Positions 36,161 through 45,750 of a stretch of 64,000 nt of DNA are shown piece after piece; within the stretch, counting starts at the first letter, position 1; the number at the start of each line of letters is the position of its first letter. This DNA is from Oerskovia flava (GTDB taxonomy: Bacteria > Actinomycetota > Actinomycetes > Actinomycetales > Cellulomonadaceae). The notes under the pieces are model-generated. The model did no database searches. It worked only from the letters and a program-made list of their open reading frames with translations, and was not told the DNA's origin. Location of the stretch: contig NZ_JAOXSR010000001.1 of assembly GCF_026163685.1 (NCBI RefSeq), positions 682,001 to 746,000 on the forward strand. The letters are read 5' to 3'. The position numbers were made by a program, and so were the translations under genes.

Positions 36161-36848
36161 TCGTCAGGAGCGCCTCGACGATGCCGACGTCCTCGACCTG
36201 GACGAACCCGAGGTTCGGTGCCTCGACGCCGTAGTCCTCGAACGCCACGGGGATGGAAACGCTCACGTCGGCGCCGTGCGCCGTCGTGCGCACCTCGAGA
36301 GCGACGGTCACCTCGCGGCTCTCGCCGGCGATCGTCAGCTCTCCCGTGGCGGGCCGGGAGACGAGGTCTCCCGTCACGGTGTCGGCGAGGTCGACGGGCT
36401 CGGTGAGCGAGAACGTCGCCGTCGGGTACGTGGCCGTGTCGAGGATCGACAGGAACTGGTTGTCGCGGCCCGAGTCGTCGGTCGTGATCGTCGTCATGTC
36501 GACCTCGACCTGCGCCGCGGTGAGCGACCCGCCGGCCACCGTGATCGACCCGGTGACGTCCTCGGTCCGCCCGACGACCGTGACGTCCTGGCCCGAGAGC
36601 ACCTCGTCCACGCGGTAGCCGGCCTGCGAGCCCTCGCCCACGACGTACTCGCCGTCGAGGTCCTCTGCCGAGGTCGCCGACCCGTCTGCGGCGTCAGCGG
36701 CGCCCTCGTCCTCGGCCGTGGCGCTGCTCAGGGCGAGCGGTGCGGCCTCGGTGCCCTGCTGCGAGCGGGCGTAGAGGAACAGGCCCCCGAGGCCGAGCAG
36801 GGCAGCGACGAGTGCGCCGACGATGACGATGACGACAGGCTTCTTCAC
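36147..36848 (-). CDS. YceI-family lipid-binding protein, membrane-anchored
   Basis: 233 residues. A single N-terminal hydrophobic segment (about 5-27) anchors or exports the protein; an acidic linker follows, then a YceI lipocalin-like beta-barrel from about residue 65 (GYRVDEVLSGQDVTVVGRTEDVTG, FLSILDTATYPTATFSL, LTIAGESREV). YceI proteins bind polyisoprenoids such as quinones or amides. GTG start with GAGGAG upstream. A palindrome in front of it suggests control by a MarR-type repressor not in the window. Confidence 0.87.
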   Translation of the reverse strand: MKKPVVIVIVGALVAALLGLGGLFLYARSQQGTEAAPLALSSATAEDEGAADAADGSATSAEDLDGEYVVGEGSQAGYRVDEVLSGQDVTVVGRTEDVTGSITVAGGSLTAAQVEVDMTTITTDDSGRDNQFLSILDTATYPTATFSLTEPVDLADTVTGDLVSRPATGELTIAGESREVTVALEVRTTAHGADVSVSIPVAFEDYGVEAPNLGFVQVEDVGIVEALLTISRA

Positions 36849-36861
36849 GACTGCTCCTCGA

Positions 36862-36879
36862 TAGTTGACGAGTCAAGTA
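36862..36879 (-). promoter_or_regulatory. Palindromic operator candidate before the YceI-family gene
   Basis: TAGTTGAC-GA-GTCAAGTA, 8-base arms with one mismatch, 13 bases upstream of the gene. TTGACT on the coding strand may also be a -35 box. The form resembles MarR-family sites. Confidence 0.45.
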
Positions 36880-36929
36880 CCGAGGATGCGCCCTCAACCT
36901 GGGGAGAGCCTGGAGGTCGGCTGAGGCAA

Positions 36930-38663
36930 CTATTCGTGCTGCCAGGAGTGCCACAGGCGCGCGTACTCACCGCCCGCCGCGACGAGCTCGTCGTGCGGGC
37001 CGATCTCGCTGATCCGTCCGTCGTCGACCACCGCGACGCGGTCCGCGTCGTGGGCCGTGTGCAGGCGGTGCGCGATCGCCACGACGGTCCGTCCCTCCAG
37101 CACCGCGTTGAGCGAACGCTCGAGGTGGCGTGCCGCGCGCGGGTCGAGCAGCGAGGTCGCCTCGTCGAGCACGAGCGTGTGCGGGTCGAGCAGGACCAGC
37201 CGGGCGAGCGCGACCTGCTGGGCTTGCGCGGGTGTCAGCACGTGACCGCCCGAGCCCACCTCGGTCTCCAGCCCTTGGGGGAGCGCCGCGACCCACTCGT
37301 GGGCGTCGACGGCGTCGAGCGCAGCGAGCAGCCGCTCCTCGGTCGCGTCGACGTCCGCCAGGCGGAGGTTGTCGGCCAGCGACCCGACGAACACGTGGTG
37401 CTCCTGCGTGACGAGCGCGACGTGCCGGCGCAGGTCCTCCAGCGGGAGGTCGACGAGCGAGACCCCGCCGACGGTCACCGAACCGCCCGTGGGTGGGTGG
37501 ATACCGGCGAGCATCCGCCCGAGCGTGGACTTGCCGGCGCCCGACGGACCGACGACGGCGAGCCGCTCGCCGAGCCGGAGATCGAGGTCGATGCCGTGCA
37601 GGACGTTGTGCCCCTCCCGGTACGCGTACTCCACGTCCCGCGCCACGAGGTGCTCGTCGGCGGGCACGTCGGTCCCCGCCTCGCGGTCGCTCTCGACGAG
37701 CTTGACGCCGATGATCCGGCTCAGCGACGTGGCCGCGACCTGGATCTCGTCCAGCCAGAAGATGAGCTCCCAGACCGGGCCGGCGAGCTGGAAGGCGTAC
37801 ATCGCGATCGTCGTCACCGCACCGATCGTCACGTTGCCGGTCGACAGGAGGTACCCGCCCCAGCAGATGACCGCGACGGGGGCGATGACGAACGTGAAGT
37901 CGACCGCCGGGAACAGCACGGTGCGCAGGCGCAGCGTGAACTTCTCCGCGGCGAAGGCCTCCGTCAGGTCGGCGTCCACGCGGGCGCGGCGGCGCGCGCC
38001 CAGACCGAGGGCGTCGACCGTGCGTGCACCCTCGACGCTCTCGGTGATCGTGCCGTTGAGCGTGGCGTAGGCGGCCGACTCGCGCTGGTACCCGGGGGAC
38101 GCGCGGCGCAGGTACCAGCGGGACACACCCACCATGAGCGGCACGCCGACGAAGAGCCCGAGCGCGACGAGCGGCGAGATGAGCACGCTCGCGACGACGG
38201 TGAGCAGGATCGTCACGACCGCGACGATGACGCGAGGGATCCCGAACCGCACGGCGTGCTGGATCCGGTTGACGTCGTTCGTCGTGCGGGCGACGAGGTC
38301 ACCGGTGCCGGCCCGCTCCACGGTCGACAGCGGCAGCGTCGTCACGGTCTCGAGGAAGTCCTCGCGGAGCTCGGCGAACACCGTCTCGCCGAAGACCATG
38401 GCGCTGCGCTGCGCGTAGCGGATGAGCACGGCCTGCGCCACGACCGCGCACACGCCGATCGCGATGACCTGGTTGACGTAGGTGGCCGTCGTGCCCTCGG
38501 CGACCGCGTCCACGAGCCGTCCGAGCAGCCACGGACCGGCGAGGCCGGCGATCGCGGCGACGGTGTGCAGGACCGCGACACCGATCAGGGGGCGACGGTG
38601 CTCGGTGAGCAGGTAGGCGGTGTGCTTGCGCACGGTGGCGGCGTCGGCCACGGGGAGCCTCAT
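36930..38663 (-). CDS. ABC exporter half-transporter, catalytic-Walker subunit
   Basis: 577-residue fused membrane-ATPase subunit. Six hydrophobic helices span about 25-300 and the ATPase domain about 335-577. Walker A GPSGAGKST (372-380) and Walker B TLVLDEATS (about 496-504) are intact, with an H-loop His in VAIAHRLHTAHDAD. The signature that should read LSGGQ reads LTPAQ (476-480). Together with the upstream subunit, which has the reverse defects, it should form a heterodimeric exporter with one active ATP site. It overlaps its partner by 4 bases. Substrate unknown. Confidence 0.9.
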   Translation of the reverse strand: MRLPVADAATVRKHTAYLLTEHRRPLIGVAVLHTVAAIAGLAGPWLLGRLVDAVAEGTTATYVNQVIAIGVCAVVAQAVLIRYAQRSAMVFGETVFAELREDFLETVTTLPLSTVERAGTGDLVARTTNDVNRIQHAVRFGIPRVIVAVVTILLTVVASVLISPLVALGLFVGVPLMVGVSRWYLRRASPGYQRESAAYATLNGTITESVEGARTVDALGLGARRRARVDADLTEAFAAEKFTLRLRTVLFPAVDFTFVIAPVAVICWGGYLLSTGNVTIGAVTTIAMYAFQLAGPVWELIFWLDEIQVAATSLSRIIGVKLVESDREAGTDVPADEHLVARDVEYAYREGHNVLHGIDLDLRLGERLAVVGPSGAGKSTLGRMLAGIHPPTGGSVTVGGVSLVDLPLEDLRRHVALVTQEHHVFVGSLADNLRLADVDATEERLLAALDAVDAHEWVAALPQGLETEVGSGGHVLTPAQAQQVALARLVLLDPHTLVLDEATSLLDPRAARHLERSLNAVLEGRTVVAIAHRLHTAHDADRVAVVDDGRISEIGPHDELVAAGGEYARLWHSWQHE

Positions 38664-40531
38664 CCTCGTGCTCCCTTCGTGGCGTCGGCCATCTGGTCGG
38701 TCTGTTCGGGTGAGTCGGTCGGTCCGGGCTGGTCGGTCTGGTGCGGTGGGTCGCTCGGGTGGGTGGGGTCGGGCTCGTCCATCGAGCGCCCGACGACGTC
38801 CCGGTAGCGGGCGGCCTCGGCGCCCTGGTGGGCGGTCCTGGGTCGATCGAGCAGCTCGCGGTGCGAGCCCCTGGTCGTCACGCGACCGTCCTCGACGAAC
38901 AGGACCTCGTCGACGTGGTCGAGCACGAGCGGGCTCGCGGTGACGATGAGCGTCGTGCGGCCGCGTCGTACCTCGGCGAGCCGCTCGGCGATGCGCGCCT
39001 CGGTGTGGGCGTCGACGGCGCTCGTCGGCTCGACGAGCACGAGGATCTCGGGCTCGGTGAGGAGCGCGCGGGCGAGCGCGACGCGCTGGCGCTGGCCGCC
39101 CGACAGCGAGCGGCCCTTCTCGGGGAGCTCGCCCGCGAGGCCTCCGGGCACCGAGTCGAGGACGTCGTGCGCGTCGGCGACCATGATCGCGCGCAGGAGC
39201 TCGGCCTCGACGGTGTCGCCGCGGACGTCGAGCTCGTCGCGCAGGACGCCCGAGAAGAGGTGGGGCGTGGCCTCGGCGACGACGATCCGCTCGCGGACGA
39301 CCTCCTTGTCGAGGTCGGCGAGCCGGATGCCGCCGAGGCGGACCGGCGTGGCGGACTCTGCCTCGTCGTCGAACCGGCCCATGCGGGTGGCGATGCGGGC
39401 GGTCTCGTCCGGGTCGACGCTCACGAGGGCGACGACCCTGCCCGCGGTCAGCTCGACCCCGCTCGTGTCGTCGACCAGCGGCGAGCCGGCCGGGGGAGCC
39501 GCCGTCGCGGCGCCCTGGGCGCCGGTCGCGGGCTGGACCGACAGCACCGTGATGAGCTTCTTGGCCGCGACGAGGGCGCGCGTGGTGACCTGGAGCGTCT
39601 GGGTGGCGTTCTGCAGGGGCCACGACAGGAACGCGGCGTACCCGTAGAACGCGACGAGCTGTCCGGCGCTGATGTCGCCGCGCAGCGCGGCGTGCGCGCC
39701 CAGGTAGAGCACGAGCGCGACGAACAGCCCGGGCAGCAGGACCTGCAGCCCGTCGAGGTACGACTGGGTCGTGGCCACCCGCACGCCCGTGCGGCGCACG
39801 GTCTGGGACTGCGCCCGGTACCGGTCGGTGAAGACCTTCTCGCCGCCGATCCCGCGCAGGATGCGCAGGCCGCTCACGGTGTCGGCGCCGAGCGTGGTGA
39901 GCCGGCCCGACGCCTCGCGCTGGGCGGCCTGACGCTGCTGCAACGGCTTGACGAGGAAGGCGAGCACCCCGGCGACGGCCGGGAGGCCGAGCACGACGAC
40001 GAGCCCGAGCTGCAGGGACGTGCTGAGCATGATCCCGGCGACGACCGCGTAGGCGACGAGGCTGCCGGCGAACCGGGCCGCGATCGCGTAGACCTCGCCG
40101 ACGCGCAGCGCGTCGCTCGCCACCGCGGAGACGACCTCCCCGGTGGGCAGCTCCTCCGTGATGTTGTCACCCGAGCGGGCGACCGTGTCGCCGACGAGCT
40201 GGGACGTGGTGAACGCCGAGCGCAGCCAGTTCTCCACGTCGTAGCGGTGCCCGACGGCCGACGCGGCCACCTGCACGAGGCCGATGCCGAGCATGACGGC
40301 GGCCCACCCGAGGAGCGTGCGGCCGAACCCGTCGGCGAGCCCTTCGTCGAGGGCCTGGCCGAGCACGTACGGCATCACGGCCTGGCAGACGAAGGTCACG
40401 ACGCCGAGCAGGACGGCGATCGCGAGGATGCCCCACTGACGGCGCGCGAGCCACCACAGGTAGGCGGCCGGGCCGGTGAGGTCAGGGGTTCCCGGGTCGG
40501 GGAGGGGGAGGGGTCGCACGTTCACTAACAT
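38660..40531 (-). CDS. ABC exporter half-transporter, degenerate-Walker subunit
   Basis: About 623 residues: membrane domain (about 30-320) and ATPase domain (about 355-580). Walker A is lost; where GxxGxGKST is expected it reads VVALVSVDPDETARIATR (366-383). Walker B is LVLVEPTSAVD with Val500 in place of Asp, and the H-loop reads LIVTASPLVLDHVD. The signature LSGGQRQRVALARALL (476-) is perfect. It therefore completes the active site of its partner but cannot hydrolyse ATP itself. The tail (about 590-623) is Pro/Asp/Gln-rich. Start uncertain: ATG 40531 or GTG 40525. Divergent from DUF3817. Confidence 0.87.
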   Translation of the reverse strand: MLVNVRPLPLPDPGTPDLTGPAAYLWWLARRQWGILAIAVLLGVVTFVCQAVMPYVLGQALDEGLADGFGRTLLGWAAVMLGIGLVQVAASAVGHRYDVENWLRSAFTTSQLVGDTVARSGDNITEELPTGEVVSAVASDALRVGEVYAIAARFAGSLVAYAVVAGIMLSTSLQLGLVVVLGLPAVAGVLAFLVKPLQQRQAAQREASGRLTTLGADTVSGLRILRGIGGEKVFTDRYRAQSQTVRRTGVRVATTQSYLDGLQVLLPGLFVALVLYLGAHAALRGDISAGQLVAFYGYAAFLSWPLQNATQTLQVTTRALVAAKKLITVLSVQPATGAQGAATAAPPAGSPLVDDTSGVELTAGRVVALVSVDPDETARIATRMGRFDDEAESATPVRLGGIRLADLDKEVVRERIVVAEATPHLFSGVLRDELDVRGDTVEAELLRAIMVADAHDVLDSVPGGLAGELPEKGRSLSGGQRQRVALARALLTEPEILVLVEPTSAVDAHTEARIAERLAEVRRGRTTLIVTASPLVLDHVDEVLFVEDGRVTTRGSHRELLDRPRTAHQGAEAARYRDVVGRSMDEPDPTHPSDPPHQTDQPGPTDSPEQTDQMADATKGARG

Positions 40532-40590
40532 TAGGTACGGCCTCCGACACCCGGCCAGGCTTTTTCGGACAGCGTAAGGAATCCTCACAG

Positions 40591-41109
40591 ATGATCCACC
40601 CCGAGCCAGCGGAGCCCACCTCGACGACCCCGACCGCTGCGGCCGGGCCGGCCGCTCCGGCGGACCCGGCAACGACCACGGCAACGACCACGGCAGCGAC
40701 CACGGCAACGACCACGGCAGCGGCCGCGGGACCGAGCCCGGAGGCTGCGCGCACCGCGATCCGCAAGGCCCGCGGGTCGCTGGCGCGCTACCGCGCGGCG
40801 GCGCTCGTCACCGGCATCATGCTCCTCGTCCTCGTCGTCGAGATGCTCCTCAAGTACGTCGTGTTCCGGTTCGTCGACGGGTCCGCCGTCCTGCCGTTCA
40901 TCGAGTGGATCCCGTTCGCGCACGGGTGGATCTACGTCGTGTACCTCGTCACGGTGCTCGACCTGTGGACCAAGATGCGCTGGGGCTGGGGCCGCCTGGC
41001 GTCGCTGGTGTTCGCCGGCGTCGTGCCGGTCATGTCGTTCGTCCTGGAGAAGAAGGTCCACGCCGAGGCGGACGCCAAGCTCGGCGCGCTCGAGGAGCAG
41101 TACACCTGA
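40591..41109 (+). CDS. DUF3817 integral membrane protein
   Basis: 172 residues. An N-terminal Ala/Thr/Pro-rich, probably disordered, region (1-60) contains an ATTTATTT-type repeat made by near-exact repeats of ACGACCACGGCA in the DNA. The DUF3817 core has three hydrophobic segments: YRAAALVTGIMLLVLVVEML, FAHGWIYVVYLVTVLDL and LASLVFAGVVPVMSFVLE. Function unknown; it is widespread in Actinobacteria. AAGGA lies 10 bases before the ATG. Its stop overlaps the next start (TGATG). Confidence 0.87.
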   Translation: MIHPEPAEPTSTTPTAAAGPAAPADPATTTATTTAATTATTTAAAAGPSPEAARTAIRKARGSLARYRAAALVTGIMLLVLVVEMLLKYVVFRFVDGSAVLPFIEWIPFAHGWIYVVYLVTVLDLWTKMRWGWGRLASLVFAGVVPVMSFVLEKKVHAEADAKLGALEEQYT

Positions 41110-42434
41110 TGAGCGCCGCCCGTCGCGGCCCGGGGGAGCCGGGCAGCGCCTCGCTCGCACCGCTCGTCGAGCCACGGGCCGAGGACCTGTCGGTCGACGA
41201 GGTCGCGCGCTACGCCCGGCACCTGAGCCTGCCGGGCATCGGTCCGCAGGGGCAGCGCCGGCTGGCGGGCGCGCGGGTGCTCGTCGTCGGTGCGGGCGGG
41301 CTCGGCAGCCCCGCGCTGCTGTACCTCGCCGCGGCCGGGGTGGGCACGATCGGCATCGTGGACGACGACGTCGTGGACACCTCGAACCTGCAGCGCCAGG
41401 TGATCCACGGCGGGTCGGACGTCGGCCGGCCGAAGGTCACCTCCGCGACGGAGACGATCGCGGAGGTGAACCCGCACGTGCGGGTCGTCGAGCACGCGGT
41501 GCGCCTCGACGCCTCGAACGCGCTGGACGTCCTGGCGGGCTACGACGTCGTCCTCGACGGCGCGGACAACTTCGCGACCCGCTACCTCGTGTCCGACGCC
41601 GCGGAGATCAGCGGTATCCCGGTCGTCTGGGGCTCGATCTACCGGTTCGGCGGTCAGGTGAGCGTGTTCTGGGGCCGGCCCCGCCCCGCTCCCGGTGCGG
41701 TCGACGGTCCCGCCGGCGTGACCTACCGGGACGTCTTCCCGGAGCCGCCGCCGCCCGGTGCCGCGCCGGACTGCGCCACGGGCGGGGTGCTCGGCGCGAT
41801 GTGCGGGACGATCGGCTCGGTCATGGCGACCGAGGCCGTCAAGCTCGTCACGGGGGCGGGCACGACGCTGCTGGGTCGCCTGGCGGTCTACGGCGCGCTC
41901 GACCTCACGTGGCGCCAGCTCACCGTCCGGCCGGACCCCACCCGGCCCCCCGTGACCGCGCTGCTCACCGGCGACGACGCGTACGCGGCGTTCTGCGGGG
42001 TCGCGGCCCCGGCGACCGCGGCGCCCGGTGAGGCGGACGCGGCGGGCGAGGGGCCGTCGTCGGGCCCGGGCGCGGGCCCGGCGGAGGTGGCGCGCCTGCT
42101 GGCGGGCGGGTCCGTGCTGCTCGACGTCCGCGAGGAGTGGGAGGCGAAGCTCGCGCCCCTGGCGGGCGCGCACGTGGTGCCGAGCGGACGGTTCGTCGGC
42201 GGCGAGGACGACGCCCGGGCCGCGCTGGCCGAGCTGGGCGACGTGGCTGACCTGACCGCCGACGGGCCGCTGCTCGTGGTCTGCGCCGCGGGCATCCGGT
42301 CGGCGCGCGTGGTCGAGGTGCTGCGCGCGGCCGGCGTCGACGCCCGCGACGTCCTGGGCGGCGCCCCGGCGCTCCGCGCCGCGCTGACCCCACGCCGAGA
42401 GAGAACCCCCGTTGCCGAGGTAGAACTCCAGTGA
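41109..42434 (+). CDS. MoeB/MoeZ/ThiF-type adenylyltransferase with C-terminal rhodanese domain
   Basis: E1-like enzyme that adenylates the C-terminal Gly-Gly of a sulfur carrier (ThiS, MoaD or CysO) and hands over sulfur through the rhodanese domain. 441 residues. VLVVGAGGLGSPALLYLAAAG is the nucleotide loop, VDTSNLQRQVIHG and LDGADNFATRYL are E1 signatures, and CATGGVLGAMCGTIGS has the conserved cysteines. The rhodanese part (about 335-425) has VLLDVREEWE and the loop VVCAAGIRSARV. The lack of a thiF in the neighbouring thi operon makes ThiS a likely partner. The last seven codons and stop come from a repeat element. Confidence 0.88.
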   Translation: MSAARRGPGEPGSASLAPLVEPRAEDLSVDEVARYARHLSLPGIGPQGQRRLAGARVLVVGAGGLGSPALLYLAAAGVGTIGIVDDDVVDTSNLQRQVIHGGSDVGRPKVTSATETIAEVNPHVRVVEHAVRLDASNALDVLAGYDVVLDGADNFATRYLVSDAAEISGIPVVWGSIYRFGGQVSVFWGRPRPAPGAVDGPAGVTYRDVFPEPPPPGAAPDCATGGVLGAMCGTIGSVMATEAVKLVTGAGTTLLGRLAVYGALDLTWRQLTVRPDPTRPPVTALLTGDDAYAAFCGVAAPATAAPGEADAAGEGPSSGPGAGPAEVARLLAGGSVLLDVREEWEAKLAPLAGAHVVPSGRFVGGEDDARAALAELGDVADLTADGPLLVVCAAGIRSARVVEVLRAAGVDARDVLGGAPALRAALTPRRERTPVAEVELQ

Positions 42435-42475
42435 CGTACTGGAGTTCTATCTCGGCGACTGCCGTTCTACCTCGG
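42415..42475. repeat. Second CCGAGGTAGAAC-type palindromic element
   Basis: CCGAGGTAGAACTCCAGT (42415-42432), a 5-base loop GACGT, then ACTGGAGTTCTATCTCGG (42438-42455), differing from a perfect complement at one base that still allows a G-U pair. A third, inverted unit GTTCTACCTCGG follows at 42464-42475. The left arm overlaps the end of the adenylyltransferase gene including its TGA. It lies at the convergent junction with thiG. Confidence 0.88.
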
Positions 42476-42504
42476 CCGTGGGCACGGGTGGGTTGAGGGG
42501 TGGG

Positions 42505-43629
<1,125 letters not shown>

Positions 43630-43637
<8 letters not shown>

Positions 43638-44934
43638 GCGGTTCTCCTGCGAAGGTCGGGCGAGGGTCGCTCGAGGGCGTGGCGTACGGGTCGGTGTGCC
43701 CGGGGTCGGTGCGCCCGGGGTCGAAGCGGCCGGGGTCGACGGCCGCGACGGACGCTGGCAACGGGCGTCCCGCGAGCAGGGCGTCGAGCGCGGCGGCGGT
43801 GAGGGGCGCGAGCAGGACCCCGTTGCGGTGGTGCCCGGTGGCGAGCACCAGGCCGGGCACGGCCGTCGGGCCGAGGAGCGGCAGGTTGTCCGGGGTGGTC
43901 GGGCGTCCGCGGGGCGTGACGTCGACGAGCGCGGCCTCGTCGATGCCGGGGACCAGGACGCGGGCGTCGCGCAGCAGGGCGAACACCCCGCCGGCGGTGG
44001 CGCGCCGGTCGTCGGGGCGTTCCTCGCTCGTTGCTCCGACGACGACCTCGCGGCGCCCGTCGGGTCCGGCGAGCCGGGGCACCACGTACACCGGGCGCCC
44101 CTGCACGATGCCGCGCACCACGTGCGCGAGGTCGAGGTCCGGGGCGTCGAGCCGCAGCGTCTGGCCCGTGACCGGGCGCGTGGGGGCGCCGATCTCGGGG
44201 AGGCCAGCCAGGAGCTCGCCCGTGCGCCACCCGGCGGCGAGCACGACGGTCGCGGCGCGGTGCGTCGTCCCGGCGTCGTCCAGCGCCCCCGTCACCGGTC
44301 CGCGGGAGCCGGACCGGGTGAGCCGCACCACGCTGCGCGGCACGACGGCGGCGCGCGGGTCCGCGTCGAGCACCCGCCGCAGCGCACGGTGGGTCGCGCG
44401 CGGGTCGACCTGGTGGTCACCGGGCGCCCAGAGGGCCCCCGAGAGGCGTGGGCCCAGCAGGGGTTCACGGCGCCGTGCGTCGGCGAGCGTGAGCTCGGTC
44501 GAGTCCAGCCCCCACCGGTGGTGCAGCGCGAGGACCCGGCGGGCGGCGACCAGGTCGTCGGCGTCGTAGGCGACGGTGAGGGTGCCGCACGCGCGCAGGG
44601 CGACATCGATCCCGGAGGCCGCCTCGAGCTCGGCGGCGAACGCCGGCCACAGCGCCGCCGAGTCCGTGCTCAGCCGCAGCAGGCGCGACTCACCGAAGTC
44701 CGCCTCGGTGACGGGGGCGAGCATCCCGGCGGCGGCGTGGGTGGCGCCGTCCCCGGGCGACGGGTCGAGGACCGTCACCGACAGCCCCGCGCGCAGCGCG
44801 CGCCACGCGGCCGTCAGCCCGATGATGCCGCCCCCGACGACGACGACGTCGCGGGACGATCCCGTGGCGGGCGTGGTGCTCGCAGGGTCGGGCACGTCCG
44901 ACCGGTCCGGAGCGGACGGCAGGCCAGGATCCAT
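43630..44934 (-). CDS. thiO: Glycine oxidase ThiO
   Basis: FAD enzyme that oxidises glycine to the imine used by ThiG. About 434 residues. DVVVVGGGIIGLTAAWRALRAG is the FAD-binding Rossmann motif, THAAAGMLAPVTEADFGESRL the DAO-family block, and GHHRNGVLLAPLTAAALDALL the C-terminal signature. An upstream ATG at 44955 lies inside the riboswitch, so ATG 44934, with GAAGGGAG as ribosome site, is chosen. First gene of thiO-thiS-thiG, controlled by the TPP riboswitch. Confidence 0.92.
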
Positions 44935-45031
44935 GGGTGCTCCCTTCGCTGGCATGACCCAGATCAGGTTCGACGGTCGGCGCCCTGCGCCCTCTCAGCC
45001 CCGTGCTGGGGCTCCCGTGCTCCGCTCACCC
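44935..45031 (-). promoter_or_regulatory. TPP riboswitch (THI element)
   Basis: On the minus strand the aptamer reads GGGTG (P1) ... ACGGGAGCCCC-AGCA-CGGGGCTGAGAG ... GACCGTCGAACCTGATC-TGGGTCATGCC-AGCGAAGGGAGCACCC. The conserved GCTGAGA, ACCTGATC and TCATGCCAGCGAAGGGA words are all present, in order. P1 pairs GGGTG with CACCC right before the thiO ATG; since GAAGGGAG is also the ribosome site, control is probably at translation initiation: TPP binding hides the site. Confidence 0.93.
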
Positions 45032-45049
45032 TACATGCGACCCGCTGGC

Positions 45050-45055
45050 TAGACT
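45050..45055 (+). promoter_or_regulatory. Candidate thiE -10 box
   Basis: TAGACT ends 7 bases before ATG 45063; leaderless, so thiE itself appears not to be under a riboswitch. Confidence 0.45.
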
Positions 45056-45062
45056 CCGGCGG

Positions 45063-45719
45063 ATGACCCCACCGCCCGGCCCCCGCGACCGCCTCGCCGA
45101 CGCACGGCTCTACCTGTGCACCGACGCCCGTGAGGACACCGGCGATCTGGAGGGTTTCCTGCACGCGGCGCTCGCGGGCGGGGTGGACGTCGTGCAGCTG
45201 CGGGACAAGACGCTGGACGTCGCCCGTGAGCTCGAGCTCCAGGAGCTGGTCGCCCGGGTCGCGGACGAGCACAATGCGCTGTGGGCGGTCAACGACCGGG
45301 CCGACGTCGCGCAGCTGCTCGGTGCACCCGTCGTGCACATGGGGCAGGGCGACCTGCCGGTGCCGGCGGTGCGCACGCTCCTCGGTGCCGGTCCCGTCCT
45401 GGGCCGCTCGACGCACTCCGCCGCGCAGGCGGCGGCCGCCGAGGCCGACCCGGCGGTCGACTACTTCTGCGTCGGGCCGCTGTGGGCGACGCCCACGAAG
45501 CCGGGGCGGGCCGCCGTCGGGACCGGGCTGCTGCGCGAGGTCGCGGCGACGCGTCCCCGGACCCCGTGGTTCGCGATCGGCGGCATCGACGCCGAGCGGC
45601 TCGACGAGGTGCTCGACGCCGGTGCGCGCCGCGTCGTCGTCGTCCGCGCTATCACGCAGGCGGCCGATCCCGAGCGGGCGGCACGCGCGCTGCGCGACCG
45701 CGTGGTGGAGCGCGACTGA
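45063..45719 (+). CDS. thiE: Thiamine-phosphate synthase
   Basis: Joins HMP pyrophosphate and thiazole phosphate to give thiamine phosphate. 218 residues. [18 protein letters not shown] has the substrate-binding Arg and Lys, [27 protein letters not shown] the Mg and pyrophosphate site, [17 protein letters not shown] the signature Pro/Lys loop, and [29 protein letters not shown] the C-terminal phosphate loop. Divergent from thiO. Confidence 0.94.
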   Translation: MTPPPGPRDRLADARLYLCTDAREDTGDLEGFLHAALAGGVDVVQLRDKTLDVARELELQELVARVADEHNALWAVNDRADVAQLLGAPVVHMGQGDLPVPAVRTLLGAGPVLGRSTHSAAQAAAAEADPAVDYFCVGPLWATPTKPGRAAVGTGLLREVAATRPRTPWFAIGGIDAERLDEVLDAGARRVVVVRAITQAADPERAARALRDRVVERD

Positions 45720-45738
45720 CCGGGCGCCGTCGGGCACC

Positions 45739-45744
45739 TATCCT
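45739..45744 (+). promoter_or_regulatory. Candidate guaA -10 box
   Basis: TATCCT ends 6 bases before GTG 45751; no ribosome site, a leaderless start. Confidence 0.45.
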
Positions 45745-45750
45745 TGTCCC

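Noticed and set aside
40591-40760. ACGACCACGGCA repeats as a regulatory array
   Set aside because: They are in frame within the DUF3817 gene and encode its Ala/Thr-rich N-terminus, so a coding explanation suffices.
44935-44955. Upstream ATG (44955) as thiO start
   Set aside because: It lies within the TPP aptamer core (TCATGCCAGCG); the following ATG 44934 has the riboswitch-controlled ribosome site.
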